Positions 17,710 through 25,360 of a stretch of DNA of 64,000 bases are shown here, piece after piece. Under the pieces are notes generated by a model. That model did no database searches. It was given only the letters and a program-made list of their open reading frames with translations, and had not been told where the DNA came from. Source of the stretch: Amycolatopsis sp. NBC_00345 (GTDB lineage Bacteria; Actinomycetota; Actinomycetes; Mycobacteriales; Pseudonocardiaceae); assembly GCF_036116635.1 (NCBI RefSeq), contig NZ_CP107995.1, positions 5,394,001 to 5,458,000 on the forward strand. The letters run 5' to 3'. Each line of letters opens with the position of its first letter. Positions within the stretch are counted from its first letter, which is position 1. Both the position numbers and the translations under genes were made by a program.

Positions 17710-18618
17710 ATGGCGAGCTCGGCGACAGACCTGGTGGTCGGGGTCGACGGATCGGAGCCGGCGTTGACGGCGGCCCGCTGGGCGGCGCGCACCGCCGCGA
17801 CGCGCCACCGCGGGCTCCGGCTCGTGCACGCCACGGAGGAACTGCCCGTGGCCTATCCGCACGCCGGTGGGAATTTCGACGAACTCTACGAACTGGTCGG
17901 CGCGCGCGGGCAGCGTCTGCTCGAAGCGGCCCGGGCCGCCGTGGCCGAGGTCGCGCCGGACCTGACCCCCGAGGTCGTGCTCCGCCCGGAGCAGCCGGCC
18001 GAAGGACTGCTCGCCGAGTCGGCGACCGCGGCGATGATCGTGCTCGGCACACCCGATCAGTCGGCGGCCGCCCGAGTCCTGCTCGGCTCGGCGTCCCAGG
18101 CGCTGGCGGCCCACGCGGAGTGCCCGGTCGCGCTGATCCGCCCGCACGTCGCCGAGGACGAGCCGCCGACCGAAGGCCCGGTGGTCGTCGGCGTCGACGG
18201 CACCCCGGCGAGTGAGCACGCCATCGCGGTGGCGTTCGACGAAGCCTCCTGGCGAGCCGCGCCGCTGATCGCGGTCCACGCCTGGCACGACACGTTCCTG
18301 GCCGGCGTCTTCGAGGAAGGCCGCCGCACGATCGACGGCGACGCGATCGAGCAATCGGCGAACGAGCTGCTCGACGAGCGGCTGGCGGGGTGGCAGGAGA
18401 AGTATCCGGACGTCCACGTCGAGCGGCTGGTCCAGCGGGGGCGCCCGGCGCAGGCCCTGCTCGACCTGGCCGACCGGGCGCAACTGCTCGTGGTGGGCAG
18501 CCGCGGCCGAGGCGGCCTGGCGTCGCTGACCCTGGGCTCGACAAGCCAGGCGATGATGTCCTACGCGCTCTGCCCCGTGGTGGTCGCCCGCGGCGGGACC
18601 CAGCCGGCGGCGAAGTAG
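17710..18618 (+). CDS. Universal stress protein, two tandem Usp domains
   Basis: This 302-residue protein is made of two UspA domains (about 1-145 and 155-300). Each carries the ATP-binding signature: VLGTPDQSAAARVLLGSASQ in the first and VVGSRGRGGLASLTLGSTSQ in the second, the latter closer to the consensus G-x2-G-x9-G-S/T. Each domain starts with a VVGVDG motif. The ATG at 17710 follows AAAGGCGGGAA. Such tandem proteins are common in actinobacteria and respond to hypoxia, dormancy or redox stress. No partner gene is adjacent. Confidence 0.93.
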   Translation: MASSATDLVVGVDGSEPALTAARWAARTAATRHRGLRLVHATEELPVAYPHAGGNFDELYELVGARGQRLLEAARAAVAEVAPDLTPEVVLRPEQPAEGLLAESATAAMIVLGTPDQSAAARVLLGSASQALAAHAECPVALIRPHVAEDEPPTEGPVVVGVDGTPASEHAIAVAFDEASWRAAPLIAVHAWHDTFLAGVFEEGRRTIDGDAIEQSANELLDERLAGWQEKYPDVHVERLVQRGRPAQALLDLADRAQLLVVGSRGRGGLASLTLGSTSQAMMSYALCPVVVARGGTQPAAK

Positions 18619-18769
18619 GCGATCGGGCCGATCACCGGGGCCGTGACGTAGCACGAGTGCGCTTGCCCGCGAAAAGACGCTCGAACGGTTGAGCCAGGGG
18701 ACGAAACCGCGGACATACCCTTGAAGAACATGATCATCTTAATCGGCCGGCCGTCGACAAACATCAGGT

Positions 18770-19065
18770 CGAGGCCTTTCTGTGACGCCGCGGCCGATTT
18801 GGCGCCGCGTGGGAACATCGTTTCTCGTAGCTCCCAGGTGAGCCCGGCCGGCAGCGCGTGGATCGGCCGGGGCTGGATGACGTCGTCGCACTCGCGGATC
18901 AGGTCGGTCACGGCCGGGATACTCGCGCAGCAGCCCCGCACGGACGGATTCCGGGTCGTGCCAATCGATGCCGCTGTCGGCGGCCCAGTTCTCGGGGACG
19001 CGCAGGCCGCAGCCGAGCGCGATGGTGTTCCCGCCGTGCCCGCCGATGTACTCCTCGTCCGCGGC
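18770..19065 (-). pseudogene. FAD-dependent monooxygenase remnant (frameshifted)
   Basis: Two minus-strand frames together resemble the middle of a TetX-like FAD monooxygenase: YIGGHGGNTIALGCGLRVPE then NWAADSGIDWHDPESVRAGL in one frame, and TDLIRECDDVIQPRPIHALP then AGLTWE in the next, with the shift near 18915-18925. The N-terminal Rossmann region and the C-terminal GDAAH region are missing. The sequence between 18619 and 18770 has no recognisable gene. Confidence 0.55.
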
Positions 19066-19308
19066 ATCCTCGCGCGAGCGCAGCCCTAGGGCGCGTCTGA
19101 CCAAGGTTTTGTCCGCCTGAGCCGCGCTACTACGCTGCCCGATCCCCGTTCCGAGAGTTGCAGGCGGCAAGGATCAGCGCGCTGGCGCGACCATACCTGT
19201 TGGGGGATCGGGCTCCTTCCCGCTTGGCGTCACCGGGCAACCTTCCTGCGCAGCCCTTGATGCCAGGCGTGCTGTATCCCTTCGAGGATCTCGCCTGACG
19301 CGCCGCCG
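19066..19308. other. Intergenic region without a recognised feature
   Basis: This is 243 bases between the monooxygenase remnant and the SnoaL-like gene. No gene, RNA or strong hairpin is evident. Confidence 0.35.
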
Positions 19309-19869
19309 TCAGGCGGACAGGTCCGGCGGGGTGGTGTCGAGCAGGCGCGGATCGGGCTGTTCGCCGGACATGGACAGCAGCCCGATCACGGCGCGGCCGA
19401 GGGTGAGCAGGTCGCGGGGGTTCTTCTTGTCCAGGCCGCCGATGAGCTGCTTGAGCACCGTGAGCTGGTCGAAGTAGATGCGCTCGGTGACGAGGTTCTC
19501 GTTCTCGTCGAACAGGAAGTAGGCCGTCATCCTGGTGCGGTGCTTGGCTTTCGTCGGCGGGATCTTGCCGAAGTAGCCGAGATGGGTGCCCCGCAGCCAG
19601 AACTCGACGATCACGGCGTCGTGGCTGTGCCGGATCGCGATGATTTCGTGGTCCTGGTCAGGGAAGGCGACGCGGGTGTCGTGGTAGTAGCCCCGCACCT
19701 CACTGTCCCCGTCGTGGACGGTCATCGACGCGATCAGCTCGTAGTGCGGATGCGGGAACGTGGACAAGGTCTGGTCCCAGTCCTGACGGACCTCGTCGGT
19801 GAAGTGGTCGAGGACCAGCTTCTGGCGGGCACGCAGTACGTCCTCGGACGGAAAGGTGAAGGCGGACAC
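19309..19869 (-). CDS. SnoaL/NTF2-like protein
   Basis: This 186-residue protein has the SnoaL/NTF2-like alpha+beta pattern: an N-terminal helix (VLRARQKLVLDHFTDEV), HPHYELIA, RGYYHDTRVAFPD, and strands VIVEFWLRGTHLGYF and MTAYFLFDENENLVTERIYFD. Family members act as polyketide cyclases, ester cyclases or ligand-binding proteins. The GTG start at 19869 has AGGAGA five bases upstream. It is divergent from a TetR gene with a paired palindromic operator between them, so it is very likely the TetR target. The ligand is unknown. Confidence 0.8.
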   Translation of the reverse strand: MSAFTFPSEDVLRARQKLVLDHFTDEVRQDWDQTLSTFPHPHYELIASMTVHDGDSEVRGYYHDTRVAFPDQDHEIIAIRHSHDAVIVEFWLRGTHLGYFGKIPPTKAKHRTRMTAYFLFDENENLVTERIYFDQLTVLKQLIGGLDKKNPRDLLTLGRAVIGLLSMSGEQPDPRLLDTTPPDLSA

Positions 19870-19951
19870 GGGTTCTCCTGATCAGGGCGTGGACGGTCGG
19901 GTGGGTGACGTGGCCACGGGCGGGATGCCGCCATCACCCGGCGCCGCGAAA

Positions 19952-19997
19952 CCTACACCGTAGGAATATGTCGGAGACCGTATACCTACGGTGTAGG
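19952..19997. promoter_or_regulatory. Paired TetR operator palindromes
   Basis: CCTACACCGTAGG (19952-19964) and its exact reverse complement CCTACGGTGTAGG (19985-19997) lie between the SnoaL-like and TetR genes. Each 13-mer is itself a near-palindrome (CCTAC-N3-GTAGG). The centres are 33 bases apart, about three helical turns, which fits two TetR dimers on one DNA face controlling both divergent promoters. Confidence 0.75.
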
Positions 19998-20042
19998 ATT
20001 TGTCCACCGCTTCCGTCCGGAACGCGGGAGGAGGAGGCGCAC

Positions 20043-20717
20043 ATGGTGGACGGCAAGCCCCGGCGCGGTCGCCCGGCGGGCGGCAAACCGGTTCTCACGA
20101 AGGAGCGCATCGTCACCGAGGCGCTGGCGATGGTCGAGCAGGACGGCCTCGACGCGGTCACCATGCGGGGGCTCGCCCGGCAGCTGGGCGTCGACGCGAT
20201 GAGCCTGTACCACCATGTCGACAACCGGGAAACGCTGCTCAACCAGATCACCGAGCTGGTGCTCGCCGGTATCGAGTTACCGCCCGGCACCGGAGTGTTC
20301 CGCGACGACGTGCACGCGATGGCCCAGGCGTTCCGCCGGGTCGCGCTTCGATACCCGCACTGCGCGCCGCTGGTTCTCACCCGTCAGCTCGGGTCGTTCG
20401 CGGCCCTGGCCCCGGTCGAGGCAGTGCTGTCCACCCTGCGCGACGCGGGCTTCCCGCCCGATTCCGCCGTGCACGCCACAAGATCGGTGCTGGCCTTCGT
20501 GATCGGCAGCCTGCTGCGCGAGGTCTCCGCGGGCCCCACCTTCAGCGGCGACGACCTGGGCGGCGTCGAGCGGCGCTTGGCCGAGCTGAAGGCCGCCGGC
20601 CTCCCGCGCGTCGTCGAGGCGGCGCCGCACCTGGCCGTCTGCGATCACGAGGAGGAGTTCGAGTTCGGGCTCGACCTGCTGGTCGCGGCCTTGGAGCTAC
20701 AACTGCGAGCGCCGTAA
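20043..20717 (+). CDS. TetR-family transcriptional regulator
   Basis: This is a 224-residue repressor of the TetR class proper. The N-terminal helix-turn-helix is at about residues 20-65 (TKERIVTEALAMVEQDGLDA ... LARQLGVDAMSLYHHVDNRE), followed by a TetR_C-like ligand domain. The basic N-terminus MVDGKPRRGRPAGGK contacts DNA in such proteins. The ATG at 20043 follows GGAGGAGG. The operator pair at 19952-19997 suggests autoregulation and control of the SnoaL-like gene. Confidence 0.92.
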   Translation: MVDGKPRRGRPAGGKPVLTKERIVTEALAMVEQDGLDAVTMRGLARQLGVDAMSLYHHVDNRETLLNQITELVLAGIELPPGTGVFRDDVHAMAQAFRRVALRYPHCAPLVLTRQLGSFAALAPVEAVLSTLRDAGFPPDSAVHATRSVLAFVIGSLLREVSAGPTFSGDDLGGVERRLAELKAAGLPRVVEAAPHLAVCDHEEEFEFGLDLLVAALELQLRAP

Positions 20718-20744
20718 CCTGAAGCCCCGGCCGAAGGGGAACGC

Positions 20745-21599
20745 GTGGCAGCCAATCAGCGAGAGACGCCAGTTCCACCGGCGTTGACCAGTGTCGTCCG
20801 GCAATGGCGGGAACACGGTGAGCCGCCTCAACCGGCTTCCCGCTGGTCCCGCGACCCCTGGCTCAAGCTGTTCCCGGGTCATCACGCGTTCCTCGACGCC
20901 CTGCCCGACGGCATCGATCGGGCCGAAGCCACCCGCCACGCAGAGCGCGCCGTGACGCCGGAGGGCGCCGAACTGGCGTTCCTGGTCGCGATGATCTGGG
21001 GATACGGGCGGGTCGGTTACGGCGCCTGGCGCACCGCCCGCGTGCTGGCCGAGAATCCGCACGCCGTCGAGCGGCTGGCGGAGGTGGCGCTGGTCGCGCG
21101 GGATCACGGCGGGCGGGCGGCGTTCCGCAACCTGGCCGACGAGCCGCTGCGGTACCTGGGCGTGGCTTTCGGTACCAAGTACCTGCGGTTCGTCACCACC
21201 GCGCAGTCCCCCGACCACGCCAGTGCCCCTATCCTGGACGCCGTCGTGCGCCGCTGGCTGGCGACGCACGCCGACCTGCGCCTGAACATCAACGAATGGC
21301 GGCCGGACGTCTACGAACAGTACGTCGACTTGTTGACGTCGTGGTCCACGAAGCTCGATCTGGCCACGGACACCGTGGAGGAACTGATCTTCCGGTCGGC
21401 CATCAGCCAGGACGGGTCCGCACAATGGGCCGAACGATGGGCGGGCTCCGACGAGCCGGCCACGCCCACGGGGAAGGCGCAAGCCACGCTCCTCGAACTC
21501 GAGCGGCTGTTCGACACTGCCGATGCCGGACCCGCGGAGGAAGCCCGACCCCACCTGGACGAACTGGCACAGATCATCCAACGAGGCTGGGCCGATTGA
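20745..21599 (+). CDS. OGG-fold DNA glycosylase-like protein
   Basis: This 284-residue protein resembles actinobacterial proteins annotated as 8-oxoguanine DNA glycosylase OGG-fold. The segment LGVAFGTKYLRF with ILDAVVRRWL matches the family pattern in which Lys is the Schiff-base nucleophile and Asp the general acid, and LAFLVAMIWGYGRVGYGAWR fits the preceding helix. It starts with GTG at 20745, 27 bases after the TetR stop, so the two may be cotranscribed. The assignment is by pattern and moderate. An uncharacterised protein remains possible. Confidence 0.55.
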   Translation: MAANQRETPVPPALTSVVRQWREHGEPPQPASRWSRDPWLKLFPGHHAFLDALPDGIDRAEATRHAERAVTPEGAELAFLVAMIWGYGRVGYGAWRTARVLAENPHAVERLAEVALVARDHGGRAAFRNLADEPLRYLGVAFGTKYLRFVTTAQSPDHASAPILDAVVRRWLATHADLRLNINEWRPDVYEQYVDLLTSWSTKLDLATDTVEELIFRSAISQDGSAQWAERWAGSDEPATPTGKAQATLLELERLFDTADAGPAEEARPHLDELAQIIQRGWAD

Positions 21600-21675
21600 G
21601 ACGCAACAGTGTCACGTTCACCGCTCGGGCGATGTCCTGGAGGCGTGACATCAAGGAAGCGAAGGGGACGCCGTC

Positions 21676-22149
21676 ATGAAGGCCGTCATCGTGTGCACCT
21701 CAGTGTCGCACGGCAACACCAAGAGGATCGCCGACGTCATGGGCCAGGTCCTGGAGGCCCCGGTAATCGCCCCTGATCAGGTCGACCTGGCCGAGCTCGC
21801 CACCTGCGACCTCGTGGGATTCGGCTCGGGGATCTTCCTGGGGTCCTTCCATTCGCAGTTGCGCGAGTTCGTCCGGTCACTCCCGGAGGAGCGGCGAAGC
21901 AAGGCGTTTGTGTTTGCCACCAGCGGTTTTCCCGAAGCGCGGTTCCAGCGCTTCTCCCGTCCCCTGGTACGGCTTCTCGAGCAGAAGGGCTTCGAAGTGG
22001 TCGACACCTTCTCGTGCCGCGCGTTGGACACTTATCTTCCGTTCAAGCCCATCGGCGGTATCCGGAAGGGCCGACCCGACGCTGCCGATCTGGAGGCGGC
22101 ACGCTCCTTCGCCGAGAGGCTGCGGGCCCGGACGGGTGCCACGTCCTGA
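21676..22149 (+). CDS. Flavodoxin family protein
   Basis: This is a 157-residue single-domain flavodoxin-like protein. The FMN phosphate loop SVSHGNTKRI is at residues 9-18, followed by a GFGSGIFLGSFH loop and VFATSGFPE, which flank the isoalloxazine ring in this fold. It is probably an electron carrier or NAD(P)H-quinone-type reductase. The ATG start at 21676 is preceded by GAAGGGGACG. There is no adjacent redox partner. Confidence 0.87.
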   Translation: MKAVIVCTSVSHGNTKRIADVMGQVLEAPVIAPDQVDLAELATCDLVGFGSGIFLGSFHSQLREFVRSLPEERRSKAFVFATSGFPEARFQRFSRPLVRLLEQKGFEVVDTFSCRALDTYLPFKPIGGIRKGRPDAADLEAARSFAERLRARTGATS

Positions 22150-22355
22150 CCGAAAGTCGAAGGTACTCGTGCAGCGCGGCGCCGTATCCCTCGCGCTCGG
22201 CATCTGTTCCGGTGCCCTGGATGTTCTGCGCGTCCGCGTAGGCCAGTGCGAACCTGCGGCGGTCATAGGTGCACATCTCAGCAGTCTGAGGAACCACGTG
22301 CGCGCACCCGGCCGCCGCCAGGCCCGGGGACCTGACGACGGCCGGCCGGCGACAG

Positions 22356-22580
22356 CTAGTTGCGGTACCGGAAGAGGATCCGGCCGCGGGTGAGGTCGTA
22401 CGGGCTCAGCTCCACGAGCACCCGGTCAAACGGCAGGATCTTGATGTAGTTCCGCCGGATCTTCCCGCTGATGTGCGCGAGCACCTTGTGCCCGTTCTCC
22501 AGCTCCACCCTGAAGGTGGCGTTGCGCAAGCATTCGACGACGGTGCCCTCGATTTCGATGGCGCCTGCTGTTGCGGCCAT
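22356..22580 (-). CDS. infA: Translation initiation factor IF-1, stand-alone paralogue
   Basis: This is a 74-residue OB-fold protein covering all of IF-1: GAIEIEGTVVECL, FRVELENGHKVLAHISGK, YIKILPFDRVLVELSPYDLT and RGRILFRYR. IF-1 occupies the 30S A site during initiation. It is not in the usual ribosomal protein operon next to rpmJ and rpsM, so the organism probably has a second infA there. Differences from canonical actinobacterial IF-1 cluster at the N-terminus (MAATAGAIEIEG) and at LPFDR. It lies 35 bases downstream of the GNAT gene on the same strand and is probably cotranscribed with it. Confidence 0.92.
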   Translation of the reverse strand: MAATAGAIEIEGTVVECLRNATFRVELENGHKVLAHISGKIRRNYIKILPFDRVLVELSPYDLTRGRILFRYRN

Positions 22581-22615
22581 GTTCTCCAAACTCTCGACTC
22601 GGGAAATGCGGGGTG

Positions 22616-23410
22616 TCAGCGGAGCACCAGTTCCAGGTTGCTGCCCGCGCGCCGGGCGCCGACGCCTTCGAACAGGGCCAGGGCCGCCGCGTTGGATTCG
22701 TTCACTTCGGCCGATGCCGCGGGGTGCCCGGAACGGTGCAGCGAGCCCAAAACCTCGGCCAGCAGCGCGCGGGCGATACCTCGGCGGCGCAGGTCGGAGC
22801 GGACGGCGATCAGCCCGATCCGCGGCTGCCGGAACGCCACCACCCGCGCCAGCCCGACGTACTGATCGGATTGGGCCGCCACCGCGTACTTCGACGGGTC
22901 GACCACGGTGTCGCCGTCCGGGCGGACCAGGATCTCGGTCGGCATCTCGTGCCAGCCGACGGTGGCCTCGACCTCGTCGCGGATCACGCGGTCCACCGCG
23001 CGCAGCGGACCCTCTTGCGCCTCGCCGACGGGCACCACCGTCACGTCCGACGGCGGAAACGCCGAACCGAGCCCCGTGACCTGGGGGTCGGTGGGCACGA
23101 GGTACTCCCACTCGCGGCGCCGGGTCGTGAAGCCGGCTCGCTCCCACTGGGACGTCAAGTCGGCATCGGCCTCGTCGACCACTGTGTACAACGGCCTGGG
23201 CAGGTCCGGCAGCATCGCCTCGGCGAGCTGGTCGAAAACCTCGCGGTGCCACGCGTCGATGCTGAGGAAGATCCGCCCGTCGGGCCGCGGTGAGGCCTCG
23301 CCGCGGCCGACCACCCGGTCGTCCTCCAGCGCGTGCCAGTGCCGCTGCGCGACCCGCGTGATCAGCACGGCGTGCTCGCCGGTGCTTGAAGAGAAATGCA
23401 GGGATTCCAT
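22616..23410 (-). CDS. GNAT-family N-acetyltransferase
   Basis: This is a 264-residue protein with a C-terminal GNAT domain: IGLIAVRSDLRRRGIARALL is the acetyl-CoA pyrophosphate-binding motif A, followed by ASAEVNESNAAALALFEGVG. The N-terminal half looks like a second, degenerate GNAT-like lobe (FTTRRREWEYLVP). The substrate is unknown. The gene is preceded by a uORF and a hairpin that would mask its ribosome binding site, and is followed by a second IF-1 gene. A role under translation stress or drug exposure is therefore possible, but this is inference. Confidence 0.85.
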   Translation of the reverse strand: MESLHFSSSTGEHAVLITRVAQRHWHALEDDRVVGRGEASPRPDGRIFLSIDAWHREVFDQLAEAMLPDLPRPLYTVVDEADADLTSQWERAGFTTRRREWEYLVPTDPQVTGLGSAFPPSDVTVVPVGEAQEGPLRAVDRVIRDEVEATVGWHEMPTEILVRPDGDTVVDPSKYAVAAQSDQYVGLARVVAFRQPRIGLIAVRSDLRRRGIARALLAEVLGSLHRSGHPAASAEVNESNAAALALFEGVGARRAGSNLELVLR

Positions 23411-23416
23411 AAGACG

Positions 23417-23446
23417 GCGCCTTTCGGGATTGCCTGATCAAGGCGC
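23417..23446 (-). promoter_or_regulatory. Leader hairpin masking the GNAT ribosome binding site
   Basis: On the minus strand, GCGCCTT (23446-23440) pairs with AAGGCGC (23423-23417). The second arm contains most of the AAAGG that serves as ribosome binding site for the GNAT ATG at 23410. The stem lies directly after the uORF stop. This is the layout of translational attenuators. Confidence 0.5.
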
Positions 23447-23458
23447 TCCCGGCGACAG

Positions 23459-23518
23459 CTACGTCGATCGCCCGACCGTGACGACGAGAGGGAGCACCCA
23501 TGCAGATGCAGCGTTCAT
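23459..23518 (-). CDS. Candidate 19-residue leader peptide (uORF)
   Basis: A short frame with a near-perfect ribosome binding site (AGGAGGTG, six bases before ATG) encodes MNAASAWVLPLVVTVGRST and stops 13 bases before the hairpin that masks the GNAT ribosome binding site. It has no homology that I recognise. The context suggests a regulatory leader peptide whose translation controls the downstream GNAT-infA pair. Confidence 0.5.
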   Translation of the reverse strand: MNAASAWVLPLVVTVGRST

Positions 23519-23629
23519 GGGTCTCACCTCCTCGCACGATGTCACGGTCCCCGGCACGGTATCGGGCCGGCGCCGTCCCGCCAAACCATTTTCCGGCCGC
23601 CCCGCCTTCGCCGTGCGTGACGGCCAAGT

Positions 23630-25165
23630 TCAGCGAGTCACCGTCTCCCCGGGTGCGCCGAACCAGCCGGAGAGCGCCTCTCGCAGAGTGGGTACGGCGG
23701 GCTCGTCGATCGTTGCGGCCCAAGCGATGTGGGCGTCCGGGCGGATCAGGAGGGCGTCGGCGGGCCGGTCCTCGGTCTTGGCGGTCCGGACGTCGACGCG
23801 GTGCTGCCAGTCCCGGGCGGCCTCCCGGATTTCGGCCCGGCCGGCGAGGTCGAGCAGGACGGGACGGGCGGGGCGCATGAGTTCCGCGACGCTGGTCGTC
23901 CCCTGATCGGTGTGCAGGGTGAGGTCGGGCGCGAAAGTCCCCGCCAGTGCGTGGTGCCCGGCACCGGGCGTCGGGTAACGGATGTCGGCGCCGGCGATCA
24001 GGGCGGCCATGCGGCGCAACGGCTGCTCGTCGGCGACCAGTTCCTGGAAGACCTCCCGAAGCGCGTCGGCGGCCGCGTCCTGCCCGCGCCGCAACGCCAC
24101 CTGCGCCCGGGTGTGCAGCAGGGTCCGCGCGCCGGCGCTTCGGCGTTCCCGGTCATGGGTGTCGAGCAGGCCGTCCGGTGCCCAGCCGTGGACCTCGGCG
24201 GCCAGCTTCCAGGCCAGGTTGACGGCGTCGAGCAGACCGGCGTTGAGCGCGACGCCGGTGGCGGGGAACTGATGCGCCGCGTCGCCGGCCAGCAGGACCC
24301 GCCCGTCGCGGTACCGTTCGGCCTGACGGGCCTGGAAGGTGTAGCGCGACAACCGGTTCGGCTCGCCGAGGGGAAGGTCCGCGCCGAGCACGCGGCGGAT
24401 GCTGTCCCCCAGCTCGGTCAGGGTCATCGGCACGTTGTCGTCGTATTCGGCCGACTCGTCTTCGGTGGTCTGGATCATCAGCCCGCCGACGGTGAGCCAC
24501 CCGAAGGCGAACACACCGTGGTCCGTCCGGGTGAAGCCCGCGGGGAGCCGGCCGATCCCGGGGACGTCGAGGTCGCCGTTGTCCAGCCGGGTCACCGAAT
24601 CGGGCAAGGTGAGCTGGCCCAGCCGGTTGACCTCCGGGTAGGTGGTGCCGGGGAAGCCGATGCCGGCGCCGGCGCGGACCCGGCTGTGCCCGCCGTCGCA
24701 GCCGACCAGGTACCGGGCGGTCACCTGGTACGGCCCGTCCGGGCCGCGCACTTCGGCGGTGACGGCGGCGGCGTCCTGGCTCACCCCGGCCACCTCGTGG
24801 CCACGGCGGATGTCCACGCCGAGCTCGCCCGCGCGCTCGTCGAGCACGCGCTCGAGCCGCGGCTGCGGGATCCCGATACCCCGCAACGGGGAGTCCGCCA
24901 GGTTCGAGAGGTCCAGGTGCACCCCGCCGAACGGCACCGCGAACCCCTGGCGGCCGGGCTGCGTACCGGCCGCTTCGGCCCGGTCCAGCAGGCCGCGGTA
25001 GCGCAGCAGGTCCAGGATCTGCCCGCCGAGCCCGTTGGCCCTCGGGGTCTCCCTGATCTCCGGCTGCCGTTCCAGCACCAGCGGCCGCACCCCGGCCAGG
25101 CTCAGTTCGGCGGCCAGCATCAGCCCGACCGGCCCACCACCCACCACGATCACGTCGACGTCCAT
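23630..25165 (-). CDS. FAD-dependent aromatic monooxygenase (PheA/TfdB type)
   Basis: This is a 511-residue class A flavoprotein hydroxylase. FAD-binding GGGPVGL is at residues 9-15, the DG motif GCDGGHSRVRAGAGI in the middle and the GD motif LLAGDAAHQFPATGVALNAG at about 285-305. The C-terminal 120 residues form a thioredoxin-like domain, as in phenol hydroxylase and polyketide hydroxylases (RPAD, then LIRPDAHIAW). The start ATG at 25165 opens directly with MDVDVIVVGGG. It uses NAD(P)H and O2 to hydroxylate an aromatic or polyketide substrate. No pathway neighbours are present. Confidence 0.9.
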   Translation of the reverse strand: MDVDVIVVGGGPVGLMLAAELSLAGVRPLVLERQPEIRETPRANGLGGQILDLLRYRGLLDRAEAAGTQPGRQGFAVPFGGVHLDLSNLADSPLRGIGIPQPRLERVLDERAGELGVDIRRGHEVAGVSQDAAAVTAEVRGPDGPYQVTARYLVGCDGGHSRVRAGAGIGFPGTTYPEVNRLGQLTLPDSVTRLDNGDLDVPGIGRLPAGFTRTDHGVFAFGWLTVGGLMIQTTEDESAEYDDNVPMTLTELGDSIRRVLGADLPLGEPNRLSRYTFQARQAERYRDGRVLLAGDAAHQFPATGVALNAGLLDAVNLAWKLAAEVHGWAPDGLLDTHDRERRSAGARTLLHTRAQVALRRGQDAAADALREVFQELVADEQPLRRMAALIAGADIRYPTPGAGHHALAGTFAPDLTLHTDQGTTSVAELMRPARPVLLDLAGRAEIREAARDWQHRVDVRTAKTEDRPADALLIRPDAHIAWAATIDEPAVPTLREALSGWFGAPGETVTR

Positions 25166-25360
25166 CGCACTCCCGTTTCCCCAGGTTCCGGCTTCGGTGG
25201 GCGATCTTGCGGCATCACCCGGGTCTTGCCGCAAGCCCGGGGGTGCGCTATAAGTTGGAAGAGGGAAGGGGCCGGGCGCTCCTTCCCTTTGTCGTCTCTT
25301 GTGGACGGCCCGGCGGCCATCGCGGCGGTTTTGTCGGTGGGTACCGGTACCTTCGGGGGC

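Noticed and set aside
22043..22297. A minus-strand frame beginning MVPQTAEMCTYDRRRFALAY between the flavodoxin and IF-1 genes.
   Set aside because: Only about 50 residues look protein-like, the frame then runs antisense into the flavodoxin gene, and no family could be named. It may be another relic.
25263..25290. A GGGAAGG...CCTTCCCTTT stem upstream of the PIG-L gene as a terminator.
   Set aside because: It lies between divergent genes, so there is no transcript for it to end. A leader role is possible but unsupported.
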